A stretch of 14,307 nucleotides of DNA from JAWWPG01 sp038232255 (GTDB lineage Bacteria > Actinomycetota > Actinomycetes > Propionibacteriales > Nocardioidaceae). Where the stretch lies: assembly GCA_038232255.1 (NCBI GenBank), contig JBBSIF010000063.1, positions 1 through 14,307 on the forward strand, read 5' to 3'. Below, one piece after another: positions 6,768-14,239 of the stretch. Each line of letters begins with the position of its first letter. Within the stretch, counting starts at the first letter, position 1. Under the pieces are notes generated by a model that saw only the letters and a program-made list of their open reading frames with translations, was not told the DNA's origin and searched no databases. Position numbers and translations under genes: made by a program.

Positions 6768-8084
6768 GTGCGTCGGCTGGCCATCCTAGTCCTGCTCATG
6801 CTTGCGCTGTTGCCGCTTCGCTGGTTCGCCGTGGTCTCCACTCCCGTCGGCACGCTGTTCCTCCACGAGCTCGGTCTGCTGCTGTTCTCGGTGCTGGCGG
6901 TCGTGACCCTCACTCCGCGCGCGCTTGCGGTCGCCGTCGGCAGCACCGGGTTCCTGACGGCGGCCATGGCCGCGGGCTTCGCTGTCTGGAGTGCGGCCTG
7001 CCTCTTCCATGCCGTGTCCCCTGGGTCGGCGATCAAACAGTGGGCCTACCTCGGCAGCTTCGTCCTCGTCGTCGCCGCCGTCGTCTGCTTTGCGGAGTCG
7101 AAGGACCCGTCTGCGATCAGGATCCTTCGATGGGTGGGCGTCACCACCACTCTCATGCTGCTGGCAGCTCTGGAGCTCGCGCTGAGGATCAACCACGTCG
7201 ACGCCCTCCACGTCCTGTCCACGGCGGTGACGTCAGGGGACCCGAGCGCCATCGAGGCGCAGCTCTTCCGCCCCGCCTTCGTTGGTTTCGGCTACTCCGA
7301 GGCTGACACCGTCAGCCAGCTGCGCCACGAGGTGGTCGCCGGACTGCTCGTCTCGCTGTTCGTGGCGTCCTGGGCTCAGCATCGCGTCCCCTTCGCCCGG
7401 CGCTCCGCGCGGTGGCTCTCGCAGTCGGCGGTCGTCGTGGCGAGCCTGCTGATCGTGCTGTCGCTCAGCCGGTCGGTGCAGATCGCGGCGATCAGCTGGC
7501 CTCTCCTCGCCGGGCTGCGGGTGGTGCTGGTCGGGCGCGTCACCCGCCGACAGCTGGTCACCGCCGCCATCGGGGCAGTCGTCGTGGTGGGCGTGACCGC
7601 CTCCGGGTTCATCGGCGTCATCCTCCAACGCATCACGCAGGACTCCAGCAGCTACAACGAGCGCGGCGCGAAGCTGAGCGCCGCCGTCGACACGATCCGC
7701 CAGTACCCCTGGTCGGGCGGGCACTACGACGACACGATCAGCTCGCACAACTTCGTCCTCGACGCGTGGCTCCGCGGTGGCGTCGCGATGGCCGCCTTGA
7801 TGCTGGCGGCCCTGCTGTTCGTGCTCTGGAGGCTCGCAGCCAACGTGGCGGTTCTTGCCTCCGCACCGGTGGAGCTGGTCCCGGTCACGGCCGCCTTCAT
7901 GCTGCCGCTCGTGCGCATGTTCACTATCGGCGCCGGCCTGATGACCCCGCCGGAGTGGGTGTGCCTGGCATTCGCGCTGGCAGCGACGACGGTATACCTC
8001 CGGGAGGTGAGGCGGCGAGGGCGGGCGGTCCAGTCGCATCCGACTGACCTGAGCGCCGGGTCGCGGGCGTTGGTCCCTCGGTGA
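6768..8084 (+). CDS. O-antigen polymerase/ligase-like multispanning membrane protein (putative EPS polymerase Wzy)
   Basis: This 438-residue protein is almost entirely hydrophobic, with about ten to twelve predicted membrane helices. It has an extracytoplasmic loop (about 288-328) containing YNERGAKLSAAVDTIRQYPW and SSHNFVLDAWLRGG. The LSLSRS motif (231-236, Arg235) and the later His327 in SSHNFVLDAW are typical of the Wzy_C/O-antigen ligase superfamily, which joins lipid-linked units on the outer face of the membrane. In a locus with a flippase and a Wzz-like protein, polymerase is the natural assignment, but sequence alone cannot separate polymerase from ligase. GTG 6768 is preferred over GTG 6759 because AGGAAGGG (6752-6759) is then eight bases upstream; with 6759 it would abut the start. 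The gene is the first of five contiguous + strand genes, and its stop overlaps the next start (GTGA). Confidence 0.8.
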   Translation: MRRLAILVLLMLALLPLRWFAVVSTPVGTLFLHELGLLLFSVLAVVTLTPRALAVAVGSTGFLTAAMAAGFAVWSAACLFHAVSPGSAIKQWAYLGSFVLVVAAVVCFAESKDPSAIRILRWVGVTTTLMLLAALELALRINHVDALHVLSTAVTSGDPSAIEAQLFRPAFVGFGYSEADTVSQLRHEVVAGLLVSLFVASWAQHRVPFARRSARWLSQSAVVVASLLIVLSLSRSVQIAAISWPLLAGLRVVLVGRVTRRQLVTAAIGAVVVVGVTASGFIGVILQRITQDSSSYNERGAKLSAAVDTIRQYPWSGGHYDDTISSHNFVLDAWLRGGVAMAALMLAALLFVLWRLAANVAVLASAPVELVPVTAAFMLPLVRMFTIGAGLMTPPEWVCLAFALAATTVYLREVRRRGRAVQSHPTDLSAGSRALVPR

Positions 8085-9442
8085 GCGTGGCAACGGCACG
8101 ACGTCCCCGGCTTTCCATCGGCGGCGCGCTGGGCTGGTTCGTCGCGTCGTACGGCGTCGCGCTGATCGGCTACCTCGTCGTCAACGCCATCGCGGGCCGC
8201 TTCCTCGGCCCCGGACTCTTCGGGTACTTCGTCCTCGCGCTGACGACCGCCGCCGTCGTGGGACAGCTGTCGCTCGTCGGCGTGCACAGGTCCGGTCTGC
8301 GGGAGGCGGCCAAGCTGCGGAACCGCGAACGGACCCAGGACGACATCGTCGAGCTGCAGCGGCTCGTCGGCGGCGCGCGCGCGGTCACGTGGGTGAGCCT
8401 GCCGGTCGCCGCTCTCGTCTGCGGATGCGTCGCTGCGGTGCTGGCGCGCGACAGGACCCAGGGACTCCAGGTCGGCGTGGCGCTCGCGGTCATGGTGTGG
8501 CTCGCCGGCGAGCAGATCCTGCTGTCGCAGTACCTCCGCGGCTTCGGCAAGGTGCGGCTGGCCAGCCTGCTGGAGGGCCGGTCTGGAGGAGCGCTCGTCG
8601 CGGTGCTGCAGGCGGCCGCGCTGTTCGCGGTATGGCGGCTGGAGCCGTCGAGCGGGCTCGTCGGCGCGTTCAGCGCGGTCTCGCTGGGCTATGTCATCCC
8701 CGTCGTCGTTGGGAGATGGGCGCTTCGAGACGTGTTCCGGGAGGGACGCGCCTCGCGGTCGCTCGTCGAGGACCTCCGCCAGACGCTGCGCAACGACTGG
8801 CGCTTCGCGAGCAACCAGCTCGCGGCCTACCTGAACTCGACCATGGAGCTGTGGGTGGCGAGCGCGATCCTCGCCAGTGCGTCGGTCTCCCTCTTCGGCG
8901 CGGCGTCCCGGCTCGGGATGGTGCTGCTCATCCCCATGACGAGCCTGCAGGTCGTGTTCTCACCCGTGGTGGCACGGATGCTCGCCAGTGGCGACGACCG
9001 CGTGCTGCAGCGGGTGATCAGGAGCGGTGCCACCATGGCGACCGCGATCTCTGCGCTGCTGTGGCTCCCCATGCTGGTGGTCCCCGGCCTGCTGCTGAGC
9101 ACCTTGTTCGGCGAGGGCTTCCGCTCAGCAGCGGCTGTGCTGGTGCTGCTCACCCTCGGGATCCTGCCCAGCGTCGTGACCGGCAACTCCGGAACCGTCC
9201 TCACGATGTCGCACCACGAGGGAGTGATGGCGTCTCTGCAGTGGACGACGGTGGTCGTCCGGACCGTCGGTGCCGTCGTGGCGGGCCAGCTGTGGGGAGT
9301 CACCGGCCTCGGCGTCTCGTCGGCCGTGGCGTCAGCGTCTCTCGGCCTGGGCTCCTGGTGGCTCGCCCAGGCGCGCACCGGTGTCTGGACCCACGCCACT
9401 CTGCACCCCGAGCTGCGGCTGCTCCGCCGGACTCAGGGCTGA
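8081..9442 (+). CDS. Wzx-type polysaccharide flippase (MOP/MATE superfamily)
   Basis: The 453-residue product has about twelve to fourteen hydrophobic helices spread evenly and no large soluble domain. The N-terminal region GWFVASYGVALIGYLVVNAI then AGRFLGPGLFGYF is the hallmark opening of polysaccharide flippases (a first helix, then R-x-LGPxxFGxF). Later GAASRLGMVLLIP and SLFGEGFRSAAAVLVLLTLG also match the family pattern (small-residue helix, then G-x-x-F near two-thirds). It should move undecaprenyl-linked repeat units from the inner to the outer leaflet. The GTG start shares four bases with the polymerase stop, so the two membrane proteins are translationally coupled. No clear Shine-Dalgarno sequence precedes it. 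The next gene starts one base after its stop. Confidence 0.88.
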   Translation: MSVATARRPRLSIGGALGWFVASYGVALIGYLVVNAIAGRFLGPGLFGYFVLALTTAAVVGQLSLVGVHRSGLREAAKLRNRERTQDDIVELQRLVGGARAVTWVSLPVAALVCGCVAAVLARDRTQGLQVGVALAVMVWLAGEQILLSQYLRGFGKVRLASLLEGRSGGALVAVLQAAALFAVWRLEPSSGLVGAFSAVSLGYVIPVVVGRWALRDVFREGRASRSLVEDLRQTLRNDWRFASNQLAAYLNSTMELWVASAILASASVSLFGAASRLGMVLLIPMTSLQVVFSPVVARMLASGDDRVLQRVIRSGATMATAISALLWLPMLVVPGLLLSTLFGEGFRSAAAVLVLLTLGILPSVVTGNSGTVLTMSHHEGVMASLQWTTVVVRTVGAVVAGQLWGVTGLGVSSAVASASLGLGSWWLAQARTGVWTHATLHPELRLLRRTQG

Positions 9443-9443
9443 G

Positions 9444-10631
9444 ATGCGCGTCCTGCAGGTCCAGTCGAGCTCGCGCACCCGTGGCGGGGCCGACGACGTC
9501 ATGGCGGCCGAGGCAGAGCTGCTGCGGTCCGCAGGACACTCCGTCGAGCAGCTTCGCTACGAGCCGGTGGGCGAGACGGCTGGTCCGCGCGAGGCTCTCG
9601 ACGTGGTGTGGAACCGGGCGGCGGAGCGGAAGGTGGCGGCGCTGGTCGAGCGAAGCCGGCCCGACGTCGTGCACGTGCACTCGCCGTACCCGTTGCTGAG
9701 CCCGGCGGTCTTCCGAGCGGCGAGCCGCGCCGGCGCCGCGACGGTGACGACCCTGCACAGCTACCGACTGGTCTGCGTGGTGGGCACGTGTCTGCGCGAC
9801 GGCAGGATCTGCGAGGACTGCGTGGGCAAGACCGTCAAGCTGCCGGGGGTGCTGCACCGCTGCTACCACGACAGCCGAGCGGCTTCCGGTGCGATGGCCC
9901 TGTCGCTCGCGACGCATCGGCTCGCCGGAACGTTCCGGTACGACGTCCACCGCTACCTGGCGCTGACCGACTTCGCCCGGGACCTCCTCGTCCGCGACGG
10001 CTATCCAGCGGATCGCATCGGGGTGGCGCCCAACAGCGTCGCCGACCCCGGTGAGCCGCCGCCGCGGAGCGGACCACTCGGCTACGTGGTCTTCGTCGGG
10101 AGGTTCGTGCCCGAGAAGGGTCTGGCCACGCTGCTCGAGGCCTGGAAGAGCCTGAGCGTCCCACTCAAGATCGCCGGAGACGGACCCGGCCGGCCGGCCG
10201 TCGAGCGGGCGGCCGCAGCGAACCCCGCCGTCGAGTACGTCGGTTGGCTGGACGCCGCTGCCCAGCACAGCCTGCTCGCCGGTGCCGGTGCCCTCGTCTT
10301 CCCGTCCACCTGGTACGAGGGGCAGCCGCTGGCACTCCTGCAGGCCATGGCGCACGGCGTCCCCGTCGTCTCGTCCGACATCGCCAACATCGAGGAGACG
10401 GCCGTCGCGCAGGGCGGCGGGCTCAGCTTCGCTGCCGGCAGGGCCACCTCCCTGACCGGTGCCGTGACCCGTCTCGCTGACGCTCCGGACCTCGCCCGTC
10501 GGTTGGGCGCCGCCGGTCGAGATGCCTACCTGCGTCGGCACACTCCGCAGCGGTCGCTCGGCTGCCTCGTCGACCACTACGACCGGGCTCTCCGCACGCG
10601 AGACGGCGCGCGGTCAGGAGCGCGCGGATGA
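9444..10631 (+). CDS. GT4-family glycosyltransferase with a cysteine cluster
   Basis: This 395-residue cytosolic GT-B enzyme should add a sugar to the lipid-linked EPS unit. The N-terminal acceptor domain begins MRVLQVQSSSRTRGGAD and includes DVVHVHSPYPLLS (75-87) and TTLHSYR (102-108). The C-terminal donor domain has YVVFVGRFVPEKG (214-226), IAGDGPGR and the nucleotide-sugar-binding stretch FPSTWYEGQPLALLQAMAHG (286-305). In the GT4 E-x7-E pair the first Glu is E292, but the second position is Gln300. Residues 111-140 carry five Cys (C111, C116, C123, C126, C140), an arrangement I have seen in a subset of GT4 enzymes and that looks able to bind a metal. AGGG at 9435-9438 supports ATG 9444. 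The stop overlaps the next gene by four bases. Sugar and linkage are unknown. Confidence 0.88.
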   Translation: MRVLQVQSSSRTRGGADDVMAAEAELLRSAGHSVEQLRYEPVGETAGPREALDVVWNRAAERKVAALVERSRPDVVHVHSPYPLLSPAVFRAASRAGAATVTTLHSYRLVCVVGTCLRDGRICEDCVGKTVKLPGVLHRCYHDSRAASGAMALSLATHRLAGTFRYDVHRYLALTDFARDLLVRDGYPADRIGVAPNSVADPGEPPPRSGPLGYVVFVGRFVPEKGLATLLEAWKSLSVPLKIAGDGPGRPAVERAAAANPAVEYVGWLDAAAQHSLLAGAGALVFPSTWYEGQPLALLQAMAHGVPVVSSDIANIEETAVAQGGGLSFAAGRATSLTGAVTRLADAPDLARRLGAAGRDAYLRRHTPQRSLGCLVDHYDRALRTRDGARSGARG

Positions 10632-11746
10632 GGGTGGCGCATGTCACGGAGGTGAGCGCCGGCGGTGTCCGTCGCCTGGTGGCGGACTTCGCGGCGGATC
10701 AGGTGCGGCGCGGTCTCGACGTGCACGTCGTCGGCGAGGCGAGCCTCGCGGAGCTTCCCGGCATGCATCATGCGTGGCAGGGGAGCCGGCGGCGGCCGGC
10801 GGCGGCCGCCCTGGACTGGGCGCGGCTGCACCTCCTGCTCAGGGACCTGGCTCCCGACGTCGTACACCTGCACTCCTTCTTCGCCGGTGCCTTCGCCAGG
10901 ACCCGCCCCGTGCGGCCTCCGTATGCGGTCGTCTACCAGCCCCACAGCTGGGCGTTCGACGCCGTCGACTCGGAACGGGCGCGCGGGGTGATCGCGGGCT
11001 TCGAACGGTGGGCCGGGCGACGGACGGACCTGGTGGCCACGAACTGTGCCGACGAGATCAGCGAGGCCCAGACGAACGGGATCGACACCCGCGCGCAGCC
11101 GCTCGGAGTGCCGATCGACCTCGACTACTTCGTGCCGCCCGGGCCGGGGGAGCGCGCGCTGCTGCGAGCGCGCCTCGGCATCGCTGACGGTGCGGCGCTC
11201 GTCTGCATGGGGCGCGTCGCCCGGCAGAAGGGGTACGACATCCTGGTCGCTGAGTGGGAGCGGCAACCGGTGCCCGGGGCCGCGCTCTATCTGGTGGGTG
11301 CGGGATCGACCGACGGTCTCGCTGCGCTGGCCCCGCGCCAATGGGGCAGGACGATCGTCGGCGTCGGCAGCACCGACGATCCCCGCGCCTGGCTCCAGGC
11401 GGCCGACCTCTTGCTGCTGCCGTCACGCTACGAAGGTCAGTCGGTGGCGGTGAGCGAGGCGCTGGCGTGCGGCTTGCCGGTGGTGGCGTTCGAGGTGAAC
11501 GGGGCGCGCGCGGCGATCTGCGACGACGGCGACCCTGCCGGCGCCGTCGTCGCCGCGGGGAACGCGTCCGCGTTGCTGGCCGAGGCGCAGCGCCGCCTCG
11601 ACGACCCCGAGCTCCTGGTCGCGGAGTCGAAGCGGGCGCGGTTCAGGGCGGAGCGCGACAACGTGGCAGGTACGGTGTTCGACCGGGTGGTGGGAGCCTA
11701 CGAGGCGGCTCTCGCAGTACGCCGTAGCCGGGGAGCACGTCCATGA
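10628..11746 (+). CDS. GT4-family glycosyltransferase
   Basis: The 372-residue product is a second GT-B glycosyltransferase, presumed to extend the repeat unit at the cytosolic face. Visible features are the N-terminal AHVTEVSAGGVRRLVADFA with the glycine-rich acceptor loop, DVVHLHSFFAG (77-87), PLGVPIDLDYF (158-168), CMGRVARQKGYDIL (193-206) and PSRYEGQSVAVSEALACGLP (265-284). Here the E-x7-E pair is intact (E269, E277). It lacks the cysteine cluster of the preceding transferase and is only distantly similar to it, so the two are not a recent duplication. AGGAG at 10616-10620, seven bases before ATG 10628, fixes the start, and the ATGA overlap couples it to the gene before. Its own stop overlaps the next ATG in the same way. 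A 10-bp tandem repeat lies near the 5' end. Confidence 0.88.
   Translation: MRVAHVTEVSAGGVRRLVADFAADQVRRGLDVHVVGEASLAELPGMHHAWQGSRRRPAAAALDWARLHLLLRDLAPDVVHLHSFFAGAFARTRPVRPPYAVVYQPHSWAFDAVDSERARGVIAGFERWAGRRTDLVATNCADEISEAQTNGIDTRAQPLGVPIDLDYFVPPGPGERALLRARLGIADGAALVCMGRVARQKGYDILVAEWERQPVPGAALYLVGAGSTDGLAALAPRQWGRTIVGVGSTDDPRAWLQAADLLLLPSRYEGQSVAVSEALACGLPVVAFEVNGARAAICDDGDPAGAVVAAGNASALLAEAQRRLDDPELLVAESKRARFRAERDNVAGTVFDRVVGAYEAALAVRRSRGARP
10785..10804. repeat. 10-bp tandem repeat GCCGGCGGCG x2 within the second glycosyltransferase
   Basis: GCCGGCGGCG is present twice back to back (10785-10794 and 10795-10804) and is followed by GCCGCC. It encodes the Arg/Pro/Ala run RRRPAAAA (about residues 54-61). 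The unit length is not a multiple of three, so gain or loss of one copy would shift the frame early in the gene. Confidence 0.6.
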
Positions 11747-12660
11747 GCCTTCCGACCTTCGCCGTGATCGGTGCCGCGAGGTCGGGCACGACGGCACTGA
11801 CCGAGGCACTGCGTCGCCATCCCGACGCCTTCGTCACGAGTCCCAAGGAGCCGCACTACTTCGCCTTCGCGGGTCAGGAGCTCGCGTTCCGCGGACCCGG
11901 CGACGCCGAGGGGATCAACGCCGCGGCGGTCACCGACACCGACGACTACCTCGCGCTGTACGCCGGCTCGGACTCGTGCACGGCCCGCGGGGAGGGCTCG
12001 GTCTCGACGCTGTACTACCACCGGGAGGCGACGGGGGCCATCACCGCGCTGAACCCGGCCATGAGGCTCGTGGTGGTCCTCCGGGACCCGGTCGACAGAG
12101 CGTTCTCGAGCTTCCAGTACCAGCGGATGCTCGGCCGCGAGCCCGAGGCCGACTTCGGAAAGGCGCTCGCGCTCGAGGAGGAACGGCGGGCGGCCGGCTG
12201 GCACCACCTGTGGCACTACAGCGCGATGAGCCGCTACGCCGACGCGCTGGCGACGTTCACCCAGGCGTTCGGCGCGGAGCAGATCTGTGTACTCGTGTAC
12301 GACGACCTGACGACCGACTCGTCAGCAGCACTCCGCCAGGTGTACGAGCATCTGGCGCTGGACCCCGGCCGGGCCGCGGCGGCGGGTGCCCCCCGGGTCA
12401 ACAGCTCCGGCTCCGCGCGGTCGAGGCGAACGCAGCAGGCTCTCAACCGGATGGGCGGCTCCCCTCGCCTGAAGAGGGCGGGCAGACGCGTGATGCCCTA
12501 CGCCGTCCGGGAGCGCGTCCGGCAGTGGAACCAGGCCGAGGCCACGGTTCCGGCCGCGGCCCGCGAGGCGCTGGCGCCTCGTTTCGCCGACGACCTCGGC
12601 CGGGTCGAGGACATCCTCGGGCGACGGCTGCCTGCGTGGGGGCGAACCGGTCGGACGTGA
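11743..12660 (+). CDS. Second PAPS-dependent sulfotransferase
   Basis: This 305-residue cytosolic enzyme is predicted to transfer sulfate from PAPS. The 5'-phosphosulfate loop is FAVIGAARSGTTALTEAL (6-23), with Arg13 where many family members have Lys, a common bacterial variant. The 3'-phosphate site is LVVVLRDPVDRAFSSFQYQR (109-128; R114 and S122). SPKEPHYF (33-40) matches the usual KEPHYF segment near the substrate pocket, and LWHYSAMSRYADALATFTQAFG and VLVYDDL fit the remainder of the fold. It differs widely from the first sulfotransferase: there is no N-terminal extension and the motifs differ. Different acceptor positions are therefore likely (inference). GGGGAG (11730-11735) lies seven bases before ATG 11743, which overlaps the preceding stop. 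It is the last gene of the operon, and a strong hairpin follows six bases after its stop. Confidence 0.87.
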   Translation: MSLPTFAVIGAARSGTTALTEALRRHPDAFVTSPKEPHYFAFAGQELAFRGPGDAEGINAAAVTDTDDYLALYAGSDSCTARGEGSVSTLYYHREATGAITALNPAMRLVVVLRDPVDRAFSSFQYQRMLGREPEADFGKALALEEERRAAGWHHLWHYSAMSRYADALATFTQAFGAEQICVLVYDDLTTDSSAALRQVYEHLALDPGRAAAAGAPRVNSSGSARSRRTQQALNRMGGSPRLKRAGRRVMPYAVRERVRQWNQAEATVPAAAREALAPRFADDLGRVEDILGRRLPAWGRTGRT

Positions 12661-12665
12661 CCGAC

Positions 12666-12700
12666 GTGCCGGCCCACCCGGGCAGCCGGGTGGGCGGCAC
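12666..12700. terminator. Strong bidirectional hairpin between convergent genes
   Basis: GTGCCGGCCCACCCGG (12666-12681) pairs with CCGGGTGGGCGGCAC (12686-12700) with one bulged base and a four-base loop GCAG. It starts six bases after the + strand sulfotransferase stop and ends four bases before the minus-strand propeller stop (12704-12706). There is no T-run on either side, but in high-GC actinobacteria such long stems between convergent stops are common and are taken as terminators. The stem is seen directly; its function is inferred. Confidence 0.75.
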
Positions 12701-12703
12701 GAG

Positions 12704-13993
12704 TCAGCTCAGCGGCGTGAACGCGAGCCCGATGCGGGGCTCGTTGCCGAAGTACTTGCTGTCGTTGCCGAACCAGACGCCGTCGTCGGTCGCGACGATG
12801 ACCCGTCCGCCGTCCGAGCACGGGTGCGGCGGCGCCCACGACATGGCGAGACCGGTCGTCGGGTCCACCGAGCCACCGCCTCGGGCGTCGGTGGCGCCCG
12901 GGCCGGCGCTGTCCTTGCCGTAGGGGTTGTTGAGCCAGCGGTTGTGCCCCTGGACGTAGACCGCCGTCCCGGTGATCGCGACGGAGCGCAACGTGTCACC
13001 ACCGGTGTAGTTGATCCAGGTGGGCTGATCCGGCGCGGCGATGTCGGTCTCGAACCGGGCGACGGCGTCGCAGACGTACCCGGTGGTGCCGTCGGGGACG
13101 ACGTACCCCGCTGCTGCCACCGCGAAGTAGCTGCCGTCGGGGGAGAAGTCGACGTCCTGGACGTAGGCGCCCCAGCTCGTGCCCAGGCAGTAGTGCTCGA
13201 AAGGCTCGTAGTGCCACGGGTCGAGCGTCGCCGACGTCTCCGTGAGGTCGAGCATGAAGACCCGGGCGGCGGCGACTCCGTTGACGGTCCTGAAGTCACC
13301 GACAGCGACGAGCCGGGTGCCCTGCGGGTTCACCGCGAAACGGTAGATCTGGCCGGAGCCGCTGGCGTTCAGGAATGAGCCGGCAACCACGGTGCTCTTG
13401 AAGTAGCCGGTGTTGGCACCAGTGGTGGGGTTGAGGGCGATCAGCTTGGGGCCGAACCCGCCGGAGACGAACAGCCTGCTGCCCACCATCTTTATCTCGG
13501 TCACGCGACCAGCATTGATGGGCGGCTTGAACGACGTGTCGAGGATGCCAGTGACAGCGTCCAGCTTTGCGATGCTCGGGCGGCTGACGCCGTTGACGGT
13601 CTTGAAGTCCCCGCCGATGTAAACGGAGCCACCGGAGACGGTGACCGACCAGACGAGGCCGTCGACGGCCGGCGCCCACGGCAGCAGCGCGCCGTTGGAA
13701 CGGTTGACGGCGAAGAGGTTGGTTCGCTGCGTGTACTGGGCCTTCTTGCTGTCGGACACCGTGTTGAACTGGCCGCCGATGTAGACGGTGTCCGGGCTGA
13801 CGGCGAGCGCGAGGGTGCGCGGGTGCGCCACCACGGAGTCGGCGATCAGGTTCGGCGTGTAGTTCGCCGGGTTCGCGGACACGAGTCGGTCCTGGTACTG
13901 CTGCGCGGACGCCGGCAGAGCCAGACCCGCTGCGAGACAGGACGCGGCCACTGCTGCGACCATGCCCATCCGCATTGACGATAGCGCTCTCAT
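12704..13993 (-). CDS. Secreted beta-propeller protein with delta-60/DUF5122-like repeats
   Basis: From ATG 13993 the product is 429 residues. It starts with a signal peptide (MRALSSMRMGMVAAVAAS..., cleavage likely after LPASA at 30), so it is exported. The mature part holds repeated units of the pattern V-Y-I-G-G-x-F-x-T-V followed by a variable-substrate-like LxxxxxxTG: VYIGGQFNTV (70-79), VYIGGDFKTVNG (124-135), LFVSGGFG (174-181), LVAVGDFRTVNG (228-239), then a degenerate DFSPDGSYFAVAAAGY and VYVQGHNRW. Such repeats form beta-propeller blades. Three Cys (269, 308, 392) could form a disulfide outside the cell. No catalytic motif is visible. Its location beside the EPS genes suggests a matrix or polymer-binding role (inference). 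The open frame continues upstream to 14065, but residues there look untranslated. ATG 13993 has GGGGAGG twelve bases upstream, and it is the first ATG before the signal peptide. Transcription converges on the EPS operon. Confidence 0.8.
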   Translation of the reverse strand: MRALSSMRMGMVAAVAASCLAAGLALPASAQQYQDRLVSANPANYTPNLIADSVVAHPRTLALAVSPDTVYIGGQFNTVSDSKKAQYTQRTNLFAVNRSNGALLPWAPAVDGLVWSVTVSGGSVYIGGDFKTVNGVSRPSIAKLDAVTGILDTSFKPPINAGRVTEIKMVGSRLFVSGGFGPKLIALNPTTGANTGYFKSTVVAGSFLNASGSGQIYRFAVNPQGTRLVAVGDFRTVNGVAAARVFMLDLTETSATLDPWHYEPFEHYCLGTSWGAYVQDVDFSPDGSYFAVAAAGYVVPDGTTGYVCDAVARFETDIAAPDQPTWINYTGGDTLRSVAITGTAVYVQGHNRWLNNPYGKDSAGPGATDARGGGSVDPTTGLAMSWAPPHPCSDGGRVIVATDDGVWFGNDSKYFGNEPRIGLAFTPLS

Positions 13994-14144
13994 TGGTGAA
14001 TCGGTCCTCCCCTTTGGGCCCCGAAAGGCTCCCCGATACGACAGGTAAGACGGGGCAGCCGGCAATCAGGACCCCCCGGGCCGAGGCATCAAGCCGCGTC
14101 TTACCGGGTCCATGGTATCCCTTTTCTTCGGGAATCTTTACCAT
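13994..14144 (-). ncRNA. Structured 5' leader of the propeller gene (unassigned; possible cis-regulatory RNA)
   Basis: Reading toward the gene, three hairpins can form. H1: ATGGTA with TACCAT (14112-14117 and 14139-14144) enclosing TCCC/GGGA around an eight-base loop. H2: GGTAAGACG (14044-14052) with CGTCTTACC (14097-14105), continued inward by GGC/GCC after one mismatch, closing a 36-base GC-rich loop. H3: CCTTT/AAAGG (14011-14028), which touches the Shine-Dalgarno GGGGAGG (complement of 14006-14012). The order suggests control of ribosome access, but no known riboswitch consensus (c-di-GMP-I, c-di-AMP ydaO, TPP, cobalamin) could be matched by eye. Whether the whole stretch is transcribed is unknown. 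Confidence 0.4.
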
Positions 14145-14239
14145 CTGCGGAAATCGTCGCGAAACGCCGAACGGGCTGGGGATTTTGTTGCGCGTGGAGG
14201 CCTTGGGGCCGGGGGAGCAGCGTGTGGCAGAGTGGTGGC
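14145..14239. other. Divergent intergenic remainder, no clear promoter
   Basis: Between the leader and the last + strand start lies a stretch with a short AT-rich patch (GATTTTGTTG around 14181-14190), unusual in this window and a plausible place for promoter elements in either direction. I found no convincing paired -35/-10 hexamers. CAGAGT shortly before GTG 14240 could serve as a -10 for a leaderless transcript, but the match is weak. Confidence 0.3.

Noticed and set aside
13296..14144. Minus-strand open frame beginning at ATG 14144 inside hairpin H1
   Set aside because: It is in a different frame from the propeller gene, has no good Shine-Dalgarno sequence and soon becomes shadow-like Arg/Gly-rich sequence. 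A very short leader peptide there cannot be excluded but has no support.
13994..14144. Match to a known riboswitch (c-di-GMP-I, c-di-AMP ydaO, TPP, cobalamin)
   Set aside because: I looked for the core strings of each, such as the GACGCAAAGCC core of c-di-GMP-I and the GACAGCTAAC segment of ydaO, and found none on the minus strand.
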